Notes: generated by a model not told the origin, from the sequence alone. DNA of 64,000 nt from Chloroflexota bacterium (GCA_947475545.1 CANJLL010000005.1:1-64000), one strand, 5' to 3'; positions 51,905-60,368 are shown, counted from the stretch's first letter. A program made the numbers and translations.

Positions 51905-53110
51905 ATGCCGAAGTCCTATTCCGACCTCCTCCGCGAGGCCCGCACCAAGGTCCGCGAGGTGACCGCCGCCGACGTGGACGTGCTGCGAGCCCGCGGCGGC
52001 CTGACCATCGTGGATGTCCGCGAGGACTCCGAGCGGGCGCAGGGCTACATGCCCGGCTCGGTCCACATCAGCAAGAGCTACATCGAGGGGCAGATCGAGG
52101 CCGCGATCCCCGACCGGAATCAGCCCGTGGTCCTGTACTGCGCCGGCGGCGTCCGCTCGCTGTTTGCGGCCGCGACGCTCCAGGAGCTGGGCTACGCGGA
52201 CGTGGCCAGCATGGCCGGCGGGTTTCAGGCCTGGAAGTCCGGCGGCTACGCGTGGACGGCGCCGGTCAACCTGACCGCGGAGCAGAAGCAGCGTTACAGC
52301 CGCCACCTCCTCATCCCCGAGGTCGGCACGGACGGCCAGAAGAAGCTCCTCGACAGCAAGGTCCTGCTGATCGGTGCCGGCGGCCTGGGCAGCCCGGCCG
52401 CGCTCTACCTTGCCGCGGCGGGCGTGGGCACCATCGGCCTGGTGGACTTCGACATCGTCGACCTCTCCAACCTCCAGCGCCAGGTGATCCACACCACCGA
52501 CCGGATCGGCGAGAAGAAGGTCGAGTCGGCCCGCAAGGCCATCAACGCCCTGAACCCCGACGTCAAGGTCATCGCCCACGAGGAGATGCTCCTCCCCGAC
52601 AACGTCGAGCGGCTGATCGCCGGCTACGACGTGGTCCTGGACGGGACCGACACCTTCGAGACCCGCTACCTCCTCAACGACGCCGCGGTTGCCGCCAACA
52701 TCCCGGTGGTCCACGCCAGCGTCTTCCGGTTCGAGGGCCAGCTGACGGTCTTCCAGCCCTACAAGGGGCCGTGCTACCGGTGCCTCTACCCCGCTCCGCC
52801 CCCGCCCGAGCTGGCCCCCGGCTGCTCCGTCGCCGGCGTCCTGGGCGTGGTGCCCGGGATCATGGGCCTGCTCCAGTCCTTGGAGGTCCTCAAGCTGCTG
52901 ATCGGGATGGGCGACACCCTCGCCGGGCGCCTGCTCCTGTTCGATGCCCTCGATACCACCTTCACCGAGCTGCGCCTGAAGCGAGATCAGTCGTGCCCGG
53001 TCTGCTCCGATGCCGCGCAGGCCGCCCGCGCCGCCGGCAAGCCCCTGCCGGTTCCCAACTTCGGGTCCGACGCATTTGTTTTGGGCGGCCCCCTTGGAGG
53101 AGCTTCGTGA
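51905..53110 (+). CDS. Rhodanese-MoeB/ThiF fusion, sulfur-carrier activating enzyme
   Basis: This 401-residue two-domain protein has rhodanese at the N-terminus (residues 15-120, catalytic Cys79 in VLYCAGGVRS) and an E1-like adenylyltransferase at the C-terminus (from about 130: YSRHLLIPEVG, GAGGLGSPAALYLAAAGVG, NLQRQVIH, CYRCLYP and CPVC zinc Cys pairs). It should adenylate the carrier protein encoded next and load sulfur as thiocarboxylate. In MoeZ of mycobacteria the order is reversed (E1 then rhodanese). The stop overlaps the carrier gene (GTGA). ATG is preceded by GTCCCGCC, no clear SD. Confidence 0.9.
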   Translation: MPKSYSDLLREARTKVREVTAADVDVLRARGGLTIVDVREDSERAQGYMPGSVHISKSYIEGQIEAAIPDRNQPVVLYCAGGVRSLFAAATLQELGYADVASMAGGFQAWKSGGYAWTAPVNLTAEQKQRYSRHLLIPEVGTDGQKKLLDSKVLLIGAGGLGSPAALYLAAAGVGTIGLVDFDIVDLSNLQRQVIHTTDRIGEKKVESARKAINALNPDVKVIAHEEMLLPDNVERLIAGYDVVLDGTDTFETRYLLNDAAVAANIPVVHASVFRFEGQLTVFQPYKGPCYRCLYPAPPPPELAPGCSVAGVLGVVPGIMGLLQSLEVLKLLIGMGDTLAGRLLLFDALDTTFTELRLKRDQSCPVCSDAAQAARAAGKPLPVPNFGSDAFVLGGPLGGAS

Positions 53111-53385
53111 GCACGGTCTGGATCCCGCAGGTCCTGCGCGCCTCGGTGGGCGGCGCCAAGACGATCGACGTCCCCGGAGCCACGGTGGGCGCGCTGATCA
53201 CCGCACTTGTCGCGCAGCACCCTACCCTGCACAGCCAGCTGCTCACGGACGAGGGCGAGCTCAACCGGTTCGTCAACGTCTACGTCAACGGCCAGGACGT
53301 GCGCTACCTGGGCGGGCTGGAGACGGCCGTCGAGGACCGCGACGAGGTTCGCCTGCTGCCGGCGATGGCGGGCGGGGCGGCCTGA
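53107..53385 (+). CDS. cysO: MoaD/ThiS-like sulfur carrier CysO with GG-AA end
   Basis: The 92-residue ubiquitin-fold protein (VGALITALVAQHPTLHSQLL, RFVNVYVNGQDVRYLGG, EDRDEVRLLPAMAGGAA) is the sulfur carrier of a CysM pathway: its C-terminal glycine is turned into a thiocarboxylate. Here the chain ends Gly-Gly-Ala-Ala, two residues beyond the functional diglycine, so trimming is probably needed, as in QbsE-type carriers. The neighbouring JAMM protease could do it. GTG start overlaps the E1 gene stop; 13 nt separate it from cysM. Confidence 0.9.
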   Translation: MSTVWIPQVLRASVGGAKTIDVPGATVGALITALVAQHPTLHSQLLTDEGELNRFVNVYVNGQDVRYLGGLETAVEDRDEVRLLPAMAGGAA

Positions 53386-53398
53386 GGTCCGGCCGGGC

Positions 53399-54439
53399 AT
53401 GAACACGCTCCGGGCGGCCCCCCCGGGCGAGGACGGCGGGTTCGACCGGGAGCTCGGGCCGCGCGACGCGGCCGAGCCGCGCGGCGTCCAGCGCCACGCC
53501 GGCCCATACGCCGACATCCTGGACGCCATCGGCCACACGCCGCTGGTGGAGATCCCGCGCATGTCGCCCAACCCGCGCGTGCGAATCTTCGCCAAGCTGG
53601 AGATGGCCAATCCCACGGGGTCGGTCAAGGACCGCGTGGCCAAGTACCTGGTGGAGGACCTGGAGCGCCGTGGAGCGCTGGGGCCGGATTCGATCATCCT
53701 GGAGCCCACCTCCGGCAACACCGGCATCGCCCTCGCGATGATCGGACGGCGGAAGAGCTACCGGGTGGCGCTGGTCATGCCGGACAACGTGACGGCGGAG
53801 CGGCGCCAGATGGCCGCGCTCTTTGGCGCCGAGGTGATCGACTCGCCCGGCCACCTGGGGAGCAACGGCGCCATCGCGCTGGCCAAGGTCCTGGTGGCGC
53901 GCGACCCCCGGTTCGTGATGCCGTACCAGTACGGCAACCCGGCCAACGCGCTGGCCCACTACGAGACCACGGGACCGGAGATCCTGGCCGACTGCCCGGA
54001 CGTCGACGTGTTCGTCGCCGGGATGGGGACGTCCGGGACGCTGATGGGCGTCTCACGCTTCCTCCACGAGCACCGGGCGGGGGTGCGGGTGGTGGCGGCC
54101 GAGCCGCTCCCCGGCGAGAAGGTGCAGGGGCTGCGCTCGCTGGACGAGGGCTTCGTGCCCGAAATCTTTGACTCCGCGCTGATCGACGCCAAGTACTTGG
54201 TCTCCAACCGTGATGCGGTGGCCGCCCTGCGCGACCTGGTGTTCAAGGAGGGGATCTTCGGCGGCCCATCGTGCGGGGCGGTGCTGGTCGCGGCCGCCCG
54301 GGAGGCGGCGCGGATGGAGTCCGGGACCATCGTGGCGCTGCTGCCCGACGGCGGGTGGAAGTACCTGTCCGCGGGCACGTTCTCGCGCGAGTTGGACGAG
54401 ATGGAATCGGACCTCGAGGGCGGGGTCAACTGGTGGTGA
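53399..54439 (+). CDS. cysM: Cysteine synthase CysM (O-phosphoserine type, CysO-dependent)
   Basis: This 346-residue PLP enzyme has Lys77 in NPTGSVKDRVAK, the substrate loop EPTSGNTGIALAMIGRRK and the C-terminal DGGWKYLSAGTFSREL, the mycobacterial CysM-like end. It forms cysteine on the carrier protein CysO from O-phosphoserine. Between CysO and the JAMM protease, it is the central enzyme of a thiocarboxylate cysteine pathway that resists oxidants. A 36-residue N-terminal extension precedes the domain. The stop overlaps the next GTG (GTGA). Confidence 0.92.
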   Translation: MNTLRAAPPGEDGGFDRELGPRDAAEPRGVQRHAGPYADILDAIGHTPLVEIPRMSPNPRVRIFAKLEMANPTGSVKDRVAKYLVEDLERRGALGPDSIILEPTSGNTGIALAMIGRRKSYRVALVMPDNVTAERRQMAALFGAEVIDSPGHLGSNGAIALAKVLVARDPRFVMPYQYGNPANALAHYETTGPEILADCPDVDVFVAGMGTSGTLMGVSRFLHEHRAGVRVVAAEPLPGEKVQGLRSLDEGFVPEIFDSALIDAKYLVSNRDAVAALRDLVFKEGIFGGPSCGAVLVAAAREAARMESGTIVALLPDGGWKYLSAGTFSRELDEMESDLEGGVNWW

Positions 54440-54918
54440 GCGACCATCCCGGACCGCCGCCGGCCAGCCATCCCGGGCCGGCGTCCGTCTCGTTGCCGCG
54501 CGCCATTCGCGAGGCCATCGTGGCCCAGGCAACGGCCGAGCTGCCCAACGAGGCGTGCGGGTTGATCATCGGCACCGGCTGGGCGGGCGAGGGCGGCACG
54601 CCGCTCCGCTACGCGCCCTGCCGCAACAAAGCGGCCTCCCCGTACCGCTACGAGGTCCACGCGCAGGACCTGCTCCGTCTGACGATCGAGGCGGACGACG
54701 CCGACCACGTCTTCTGGGGCATCGTCCACTCGCACACCCACACGCCGGCCCGCCCGTCCCCCACGGACATCGGCCTGGCCTTCTACCCCGACGCGCTCTA
54801 CCTGCTGGTCTCGCTCTCGCCGGACGAGGCGGACCCGGCCACGGGTGCCGAATCGCTGCGGGCCTGGCGGATCCTTGGCGGGGTGGTGTCCGAGGTGGGG
54901 ATCACGCTCGAAGACTGA
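54436..54918 (+). CDS. mec: JAMM/MPN metalloprotease Mec
   Basis: The 160-residue zinc protease has a complete JAMM motif: Glu39 in PNEACGLIIG, and His98-x-His100-x7-Ser108-x2-Asp111 in VHSHTHTPARPSPTDIG. Mec releases cysteine from the CysO-Cys adduct and may also trim the Ala-Ala tail of CysO. GTG 54436 (or 54433) overlaps the cysM stop. A 20-residue disordered N-terminus precedes the domain. Last gene of the cluster. Confidence 0.92.
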   Translation: MSDHPGPPPASHPGPASVSLPRAIREAIVAQATAELPNEACGLIIGTGWAGEGGTPLRYAPCRNKAASPYRYEVHAQDLLRLTIEADDADHVFWGIVHSHTHTPARPSPTDIGLAFYPDALYLLVSLSPDEADPATGAESLRAWRILGGVVSEVGITLED

Positions 54919-55012
54919 CCGGGTCCGCCCCAGTTGCGGGCGCCGCGGGCCCTATCATGGCAGGGCCGGCCGCGCCGCTGGGAGGTCGCGCCGGCATCGA
55001 TGTGGAGGGGAC

Positions 55013-56101
55013 ATGCAGGGACAGTGGCCGCGGGCGATCGCCGCGCTCGTGGTGTTCGCCGTCGCGACGGCCGTTGGCGTCGCCGTCCTCGGGCGGTTCG
55101 ACACCGCGCCCGACTCCACCACCTTCGTCAATCAGGTCACCGCCGATTCGTTCGCCCTGATCCTGGCCATCGCGATGGTGCTGGGCGCCGTGGTGTTCTT
55201 TGCCCTGGAGTACCGCCAGACCGGCGGGTTGGCCAGCATCGCCAGCCAGTTCACCACCCGCACGTTCGTGCTCATGCCGGTGGCCATCGCCATCAACATC
55301 GCGCTGGGCACCGCCCTCGCCTACGCCCTCAAGATCCCGATCTACATGGACTCCATCGGGACCATCCTGGTGGGCGTGCTGTGCGGGCCCATCGCGGGCG
55401 CCGTGACGGGGGCGCTCGGCAACATCCTGTGGGCCTACGTGATCCCCCCGCCCTTCCAGTACCCGCCTGGCGCTGCGTTCGCCATCGTCGCCGCAGTGAT
55501 CGGCCTGATCGCGGGTCTGGCCGGTCGGCTGGGCGTCCTCAAGCCGCGTCCCAACCGCTCCCTCCGCGAGCTGGCCACGGGCGGTACAGCCGCCACGGTG
55601 CTGATCGCCGTCATGGCCTTTCTGGCGTTCCAGGGCTACGCGAAGATCATCGGGGCCGCCAACCTGACGCCCCAGGGCGACAACACCATCCTGGTGATCC
55701 TCAGCTGGCTCGCGTTGGCGCTGGTCATCGGGGCCATCCTGGGGCTGATCGCGCTGCTGGCCATTCGACGCGACCTGACGGCTGCGTACACCGTGGTCAC
55801 GGGTGTCATCACCGGCCTCATCTGTGCGCTGATCTCGGCGCCCATCGCGGCGGGCGTCTTCGGCGGCGTCACGGCATCCGGCACGGACTTCCTGGTCGCC
55901 GCCTTCCGCCAGGCCGGTGCGGACCTCCAGGCGGCCACACTGGGCCAGGGCCTGATCAGCGACCCAATCGACAAGGTGATCACGTTCTTCGTGGTCTACG
56001 TCATCGTCGGCTCCATGGCCCGGCGGACCAAGGCACGCTTCCCGCAGGGCGAGCGGCTCCTGGACGCGGAATCGCTCGACGCGGCAGAGCAGCTGGCCTG
56101 A
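55013..56101 (+). CDS. ECF transporter substrate-binding (S) component
   Basis: The 362-residue integral membrane protein has about ten hydrophobic helices; the first half resembles the S components of energy-coupling factor importers (IPIYMDSIGTILVGVLCGPI, GALGNILWAYVIPPP). The sequence is longer than standard S units (about 180-200), so it may contain extra helices. A good ribosome-binding site GGAGGGG precedes the ATG. Genes for T and two ATPase subunits follow, giving a full group I ECF transporter. The substrate is unknown; a nucleoside hydrolase gene nearby hints at nucleosides or a pyrimidine-like vitamin. Confidence 0.85.
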   Translation: MQGQWPRAIAALVVFAVATAVGVAVLGRFDTAPDSTTFVNQVTADSFALILAIAMVLGAVVFFALEYRQTGGLASIASQFTTRTFVLMPVAIAINIALGTALAYALKIPIYMDSIGTILVGVLCGPIAGAVTGALGNILWAYVIPPPFQYPPGAAFAIVAAVIGLIAGLAGRLGVLKPRPNRSLRELATGGTAATVLIAVMAFLAFQGYAKIIGAANLTPQGDNTILVILSWLALALVIGAILGLIALLAIRRDLTAAYTVVTGVITGLICALISAPIAAGVFGGVTASGTDFLVAAFRQAGADLQAATLGQGLISDPIDKVITFFVVYVIVGSMARRTKARFPQGERLLDAESLDAAEQLA

Positions 56102-56184
56102 GCCTCCCCGACCGGCCGAACCCGAACCCTGGACAGGCGCTCCGCGACACCGCGGGAGCGCCTCCGAACCCGGCCGATGCCGGC

Positions 56185-56967
56185 GTGCCTTCACCCGAAA
56201 CGCCCGCGCCCGCGGCCACCCTCTGGCACCGGCTGAACCCCCTGACCAAGCTGGTCGCCGCCATCGCCACCGGCGTCGCCGCGCTGATCGCCGGGGGCCT
56301 TCTGATCCCGCTGGCGCTCATTGCCGGCGCCGTGCTCCTCCCCGCCGCGTCGGCCGGCGTCCTGCCCCGCCTCATGCGCGCCGTGCTGGTCCTGACGCTC
56401 CCGCTCGCCGTCAGCGTGCTGGTGGTGAACCTGCTCTTCTTCCCCGCCGGCCAGGACGTGCTGTTCCGGCTGGGGCCGCTCACCGGCACGGCCGACGGCC
56501 TCCGCTACGGCGTCGAGGTGCTGGTCCGCCTCCTGGCCCTCTCCGGCGGGGTCACGCTCTTCTACCTGACCACGCGACCTGGTGACCTGACGCTGGACCT
56601 GGAGCGGCGCGGGGTCTCGCCTCGGGTGGCGTTCGTGGCCAACGCGAGCATCGGCACGGTGCCGGCGATCCTGGAACGCGCCGAAGCGATCACGCAGGCG
56701 CAGCGGGCGCGCGGGCTGGACACCGAAGGCGGCCTCCTGGCGCGGGCGCGCGGGATCGTCCCCATCGTGGGGCCCGTGATCCTGGGCGCCATCGCCGAGG
56801 TGGAGCGGCGGACGCTGGCGCTGGAGGCGCGTGGCTTTGGTCGGCCGGGGCGGCGGACGCTGCTCTGGGAGCCGCCGGATTCGGGGGCGCAGCGCGCGGC
56901 GCGCTGGGCGATGGTGCTGGCGCTGCCCCTGCTCGCGGTCCTCCGTGCGACGGTGGGGCTGCCATGA
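56185..56967 (+). CDS. ecfT: ECF transporter transmembrane (T) component EcfT
   Basis: The 260-residue coupling protein contains the EcfT/CbiQ core: HRLNPLTKLVAAIATGVAAL, five to six helices, and the Ala-Arg-Gly coupling motifs QAQRARGLDTEGG and LALEARGFGRPG that contact the ATPases. GTG 56185 gives a usual length. A CTG at 56098, overlapping the S-component stop (CTGA), would add 29 Pro/Ala-rich residues and provide coupling; it is a possible start. Confidence 0.9.
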   Translation: MPSPETPAPAATLWHRLNPLTKLVAAIATGVAALIAGGLLIPLALIAGAVLLPAASAGVLPRLMRAVLVLTLPLAVSVLVVNLLFFPAGQDVLFRLGPLTGTADGLRYGVEVLVRLLALSGGVTLFYLTTRPGDLTLDLERRGVSPRVAFVANASIGTVPAILERAEAITQAQRARGLDTEGGLLARARGIVPIVGPVILGAIAEVERRTLALEARGFGRPGRRTLLWEPPDSGAQRAARWAMVLALPLLAVLRATVGLP

Positions 56968-57051
56968 CGTGCGCCGCCGCCCCGGACCCGACCCGCCCCG
57001 TGACGCGCGGTGGCCGCATGACCTTGGTGGCCGCATGACCCGGGAGCGCGC
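56968..57051 (+). repeat. Imperfect triplicate before ecfA1
   Basis: Three near-identical 17-nt units (about 57011-57062), each containing GCATGAC, occupy the start region of the ATPase gene. The last unit holds the ATG that is used; earlier ones contain out-of-use ATG codons and could bind ribosomes. Confidence 0.45.
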
Positions 57052-57930
57052 ATGACTCTGGTCGCCGAGGGCCTCTCGTATCGCCACGCGGGCGCGTCCC
57101 GTGTCGCCCTGCGCGACATCAACCTCTCACTCGCCGACGGCGAGGTGGTGGGCGTCGTGGGCGCCAACGAAGCGGGCAAGAGCACGCTCTGCCTGGTGCT
57201 CGCCGGATTGGCGCCGCGCGTGGTGGGCGGCCAGCTCGCCGGCCGGCTGCTGATCGACGGGGAGGACGTCGCTGGGCTGGCGCCGCATCGGCTGGCGGGG
57301 CGGGTGGGGATCGTGTTCGACGACCCCGGGACGCAGCTCTCCGGCGTGGCGGTCACCGTTTACGAGGAGGTGGCCTTCGGGCCGTCGAACCTGGCGGTGG
57401 GCCGGGCCGAGCTGATCGAGCGCACCGAATGGGCACTCGACCTGCTGGGCATCCGCGCGCTGGCCGGGCGCGACCCGGCGCGGCTCTCGGGTGGGCAGCA
57501 GCAGCTGGTGGCGATCGCCTCGATCCTGGCGATGCGCCCACGCCACCTGGTGCTGGACGAGCCCACCGCGCAGCTGGACCCGGCTGGCACGGCGCTGGTG
57601 GGCGAGGCGCTGCAACGCCTGGCGGCGTCTGGCGTCTCGGTGCTGCTGGTCGAGCACAAGACGGACCTAGTTGAACGCCTGGCCTCGCGGGTGCTAGTGC
57701 TGGACGGCGGGCGAGTGGCGCTCGAAGGGCCCGCGAGCGACGTCCTGGTCGACCCGCGCCTCCCCGGGCTGGGTGTGGCGCCGCCCGCCCGGGTTCGACT
57801 GCGCAGCCGATTGGCGGAGGCCGGGCTCGAATCGCCCGCGCTGCTCGAGGCGATCGCGGCCGCTTCGGCGGCTTCGGTTTCGGCCCCGCAGGGCCCCGCT
57901 TCGGCGGTTTCGGCCGGAGGCCCCGCGTGA
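57052..57930 (+). CDS. ecfA1: ECF transporter ATPase EcfA1
   Basis: This 292-residue ATPase has Walker A GANEAGKST, in which Glu replaces the usual Gly-Ser pair, a variant seen in ECF ATPases. Q-loop FDDPGTQLSG, signature LSGGQQQLVAIASILA, Walker B HLVLDEPTAQLD and switch His in VEHKTD are intact. A Pro/Ala/Ser-rich C-terminal tail follows. It pairs with the ATPase encoded next, which overlaps it by 4 nt. Confidence 0.9.
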   Translation: MTLVAEGLSYRHAGASRVALRDINLSLADGEVVGVVGANEAGKSTLCLVLAGLAPRVVGGQLAGRLLIDGEDVAGLAPHRLAGRVGIVFDDPGTQLSGVAVTVYEEVAFGPSNLAVGRAELIERTEWALDLLGIRALAGRDPARLSGGQQQLVAIASILAMRPRHLVLDEPTAQLDPAGTALVGEALQRLAASGVSVLLVEHKTDLVERLASRVLVLDGGRVALEGPASDVLVDPRLPGLGVAPPARVRLRSRLAEAGLESPALLEAIAAASAASVSAPQGPASAVSAGGPA

Positions 57931-58754
57931 CCGAGCTCCGCCTGGAGGGCGTCCGCTTCGACTATCCCGGCGGCGTCCGGGCGCTCGACGGTGTCGACCT
58001 GGTCATCCGTCCCGGCGAGCGGGTGGCGCTGGTGGGCCAGAACGGGTCGGGCAAGACCACGCTGGTCCGCCACCTGGACGGGTTGCTGCGGCCTACCGCC
58101 GGGCGCGTGCTGGTTGGCGGCGTGGACGCCGCGGGGCTCACGGTGGCGCGGCTGGCGCGGACAGTGGGGCTGGCGTTCCAGGATCCGGACAGCCAGGTGT
58201 TCGCGTCGTCGGTGCGGGCGGAGGTCTCGTTTGGGCCGCGCAACGTGGGGCTGCGCGGCGCGACCCTCCAGGCGGCGGTGGACTGGGCGCTGGAATCGGT
58301 GGGGCTGGCGGGCGAGGCGGCCACCAACCCGTTCGATCTCGGCGTCTCGCGGCGGAAGCTGCTGACGATCGCGTCGGTCCTGGCGATGGGGACGCCGGTG
58401 GTGATCCTCGACGAGCCCACCACGGGCCAGGACCTGCGTGGGGTGCTGCGGATCGAGTCGATCCTGGACGGGCTCACGGCGCAGGGCCGGACGGTGATCG
58501 CGATCACGCACGACCTGCGCTTCGCGGCCGAACGCTTCGACCGGATCGTGGGGATGCGCGCGGGCAAGATGATCCTGGACGGCCCGCCCGAAACGGTCTT
58601 CGCGGCGTCTGCGTGGCCCGCGCTCCGCACCACCTGGCTGGAGCCGCCGCTCCCGGCGCTGGTGGGGGAGCGCCTGGGCCTGGGCTCCACGCCCACGGAC
58701 GAGTCGCTGGTGGCGGCCGTGGGTTCGACCGGTGGCGCTGCTCTGTCAGGTTGA
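57927..58754 (+). CDS. ecfA2: ECF transporter ATPase EcfA2 (degenerate signature)
   Basis: The 275-residue ATPase shows Walker A GQNGSGKTT, Q-loop FQDPDSQVFA, Walker B VVILDEPTTGQD and switch His in ITHDLR. The LSGGQ signature is replaced by DLGVSRRKLL, so the signature-dependent half-site may be weak, making the ATPase pair asymmetric. GTG start overlaps the ecfA1 stop (GTGA). It completes the S-T-A-A' set. Confidence 0.9.
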   Translation: MTELRLEGVRFDYPGGVRALDGVDLVIRPGERVALVGQNGSGKTTLVRHLDGLLRPTAGRVLVGGVDAAGLTVARLARTVGLAFQDPDSQVFASSVRAEVSFGPRNVGLRGATLQAAVDWALESVGLAGEAATNPFDLGVSRRKLLTIASVLAMGTPVVILDEPTTGQDLRGVLRIESILDGLTAQGRTVIAITHDLRFAAERFDRIVGMRAGKMILDGPPETVFAASAWPALRTTWLEPPLPALVGERLGLGSTPTDESLVAAVGSTGGAALSG

Positions 58755-59055
58755 GCGGGACGTTGGCCGGGTGGCCGCGGCTGGTGACGATGCGTACCGC
58801 CCAGATGATCGGGCGGGCTCACTTCCGGTCATCACGGCGAGATTGAACGGGTAGGCGCTGCGAAGGCCGTACGTGTTCAAAGTCAAGCCCGGAATGAACG
58901 GTTGACCCGATCGGGGCCTTGGGACCGGTAGGTGGCGACCCATCCTCGTTGAGCACCTTCCTGCTGCCGAGCGGCGCGGAGAGGGCGACCGTGACCGGGG
59001 TGGTTTGGAGATCAAGCGTGCCGGGGAGGAATGTCCAGACACCCGAGCAGCCGAT
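58755..59055. other. Gap after ecfA2
   Basis: These 300 bases lie between convergent genes. A 98-codon minus-strand frame (58746-59042) has no family similarity and is not called. No terminator with T tract, tRNA or riboswitch is recognised. Confidence 0.35.
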
Positions 59056-59277
59056 TTAGATTCGGACCTCGGACTGGGTCTCCACCACGCTGATCGGCCG
59101 GCACCACTCGTGTGGATGGCCCCACGTGATCACGGTGAGGGTGTGGTCATCCTGGGTCTCGTAGCTGCGGAACGGGCGCAGCGTCCCGGGCGAGCGCAGG
59201 CAGGCGACGATCAGCACGAGGATCACCAGGAGCGGCACGGCCCACGGCCACAGGCGCCGGAGCCGCGGTTGCCGCAC
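59056..59277 (-). CDS. Small single-span membrane protein
   Basis: The 73-residue protein has a basic start and one helix (WPWAVPLLVILVLIVACL), then an exposed tail with HPHEWCRPIS. It starts at GTG 59277, 11 nt after the nucleoside hydrolase stop, with CGAGG upstream. It could be a lipoprotein-like or membrane accessory of the hydrolase, but no family is known. Confidence 0.55.
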   Translation of the reverse strand: MRQPRLRRLWPWAVPLLVILVLIVACLRSPGTLRPFRSYETQDDHTLTVITWGHPHEWCRPISVVETQSEVRI

Positions 59278-59288
59278 GGGATGCCTCG

Positions 59289-60362
59289 CTACCCGGCGTC
59301 CGGCGGGTAGAGTGCGAGCGCCAGCGCGCCGACGCGCGTGACCCAGCGGCCCAGGAATTCGGCCCCGTCCAGCTCCGTGGCCACGTCCACGTTTGGCGGC
59401 TTGCCCGTCAGCCCGCGGAAGTCGGCGACCGTCATCGCCCCCGCCGGCCCGGAGCCCGTCTCCACGTCCACGAAGACCGCTTGCGTCCGGGCCAGCGCGG
59501 GGTCCAGCGCGGCCACGACCACCATGGGGTCGTGGATGTGGGCGCCGTAGAAGCCGTCCCACTTGGCGTGGAACTCGAAGTAGAACCGGAGGGCGTCGGC
59601 GACAAACCGGACCATGGGGTTGCCGGCCGCAGGTACGGCGGGCAGGAGCGGCTCCTCGCCGTCGGCGCGGGCGATGGGATCGTCAATGCGGCTGCCGGCC
59701 AGGCGGGCCAGGCGGATCACGTGGTCGGGGCGGATGGGCGAGCGCTCCGTGACATCCAGGCCCAGGACCACCGGACGCGCGATGGTGGGATCCGCGTCGA
59801 GCGCCGTGGCCCACGCGCGATAGACCATCCAGGCGGCCTCGGGGTCCACCTGCATGTTCCACTCGGCGGCCGGGGTGGTGTTGCCCTGGACGCGGAACGC
59901 CCCACCCATGACATAGACACGTCGAAGCAGTCGCGGTAGGCGCGGCTCAACCTGGAGCGCGGCGGCCAGGTTGGTGAGCGGGCCCAGGGTGACCAGGGTC
60001 AGCTCGCCGGGGCGGCGGCGCGCCTCCTCGGCGATGAGGTCGACGCCCGACCGGGCCGAAACGCGGGCGCGCGCCGGCGGGAGCACCGCGTAGCCGATCC
60101 CCCTGGGCCCGTGGGTATCCTCTGCGGTTTTGAGCGGGCGGAGGAGCGGGGATTCGCGGCCCAGCGCAACTTCCACGTCGCTGCGGCCGGCCAGCTCCAG
60201 CACGGCCAGGGTGTTGGCGGCCACCTGCTCGCCCGGGACGTTGCCGGCGACGCACGTGACCGCGACGAGGTCCGCGTCCGGGGAGGCGGCGGCGTACAGC
60301 AGGGCCATGGCGTCGTCGATCCCGGTGTCGACATCCAGGATCAGGGGGAGGGGTTGGGTCAC
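59289..60362 (-). CDS. Nucleoside hydrolase (IunH/RihA-like)
   Basis: This 357-residue enzyme hydrolyses ribonucleosides to base and ribose. The N-terminal calcium-binding motif ILDVDTGIDDAMALLYAA is intact, VTLGPLTNLAAAL and YVMGGAFRVQGNTTPAAEWN follow, and GAHIHDPMVVVAALDP contains the late His/Asp. GTG 60362 is preceded by TACGAT 6 nt upstream, which suggests a leaderless transcript. Convergent with the ECF operon; salvage of an imported nucleoside is plausible but unproven. Confidence 0.92.
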   Translation of the reverse strand: MTQPLPLILDVDTGIDDAMALLYAAASPDADLVAVTCVAGNVPGEQVAANTLAVLELAGRSDVEVALGRESPLLRPLKTAEDTHGPRGIGYAVLPPARARVSARSGVDLIAEEARRRPGELTLVTLGPLTNLAAALQVEPRLPRLLRRVYVMGGAFRVQGNTTPAAEWNMQVDPEAAWMVYRAWATALDADPTIARPVVLGLDVTERSPIRPDHVIRLARLAGSRIDDPIARADGEEPLLPAVPAAGNPMVRFVADALRFYFEFHAKWDGFYGAHIHDPMVVVAALDPALARTQAVFVDVETGSGPAGAMTVADFRGLTGKPPNVDVATELDGAEFLGRWVTRVGALALALYPPDAG

Positions 60363-60368
60363 GGACGC

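Noticed and set aside
54919-55012. Possible riboswitch before the ECF operon
   Set aside because: No TPP, FMN, cobalamin or purine core sequence is present in the 94 nt; only a weak -10-like TATCAT is seen.
58746-59042. 98-codon minus-strand frame after ecfA2
   Set aside because: Arg/Ser/Pro-rich with no motif, and it overlaps the ecfA2 end; a decayed gene remnant cannot be shown.
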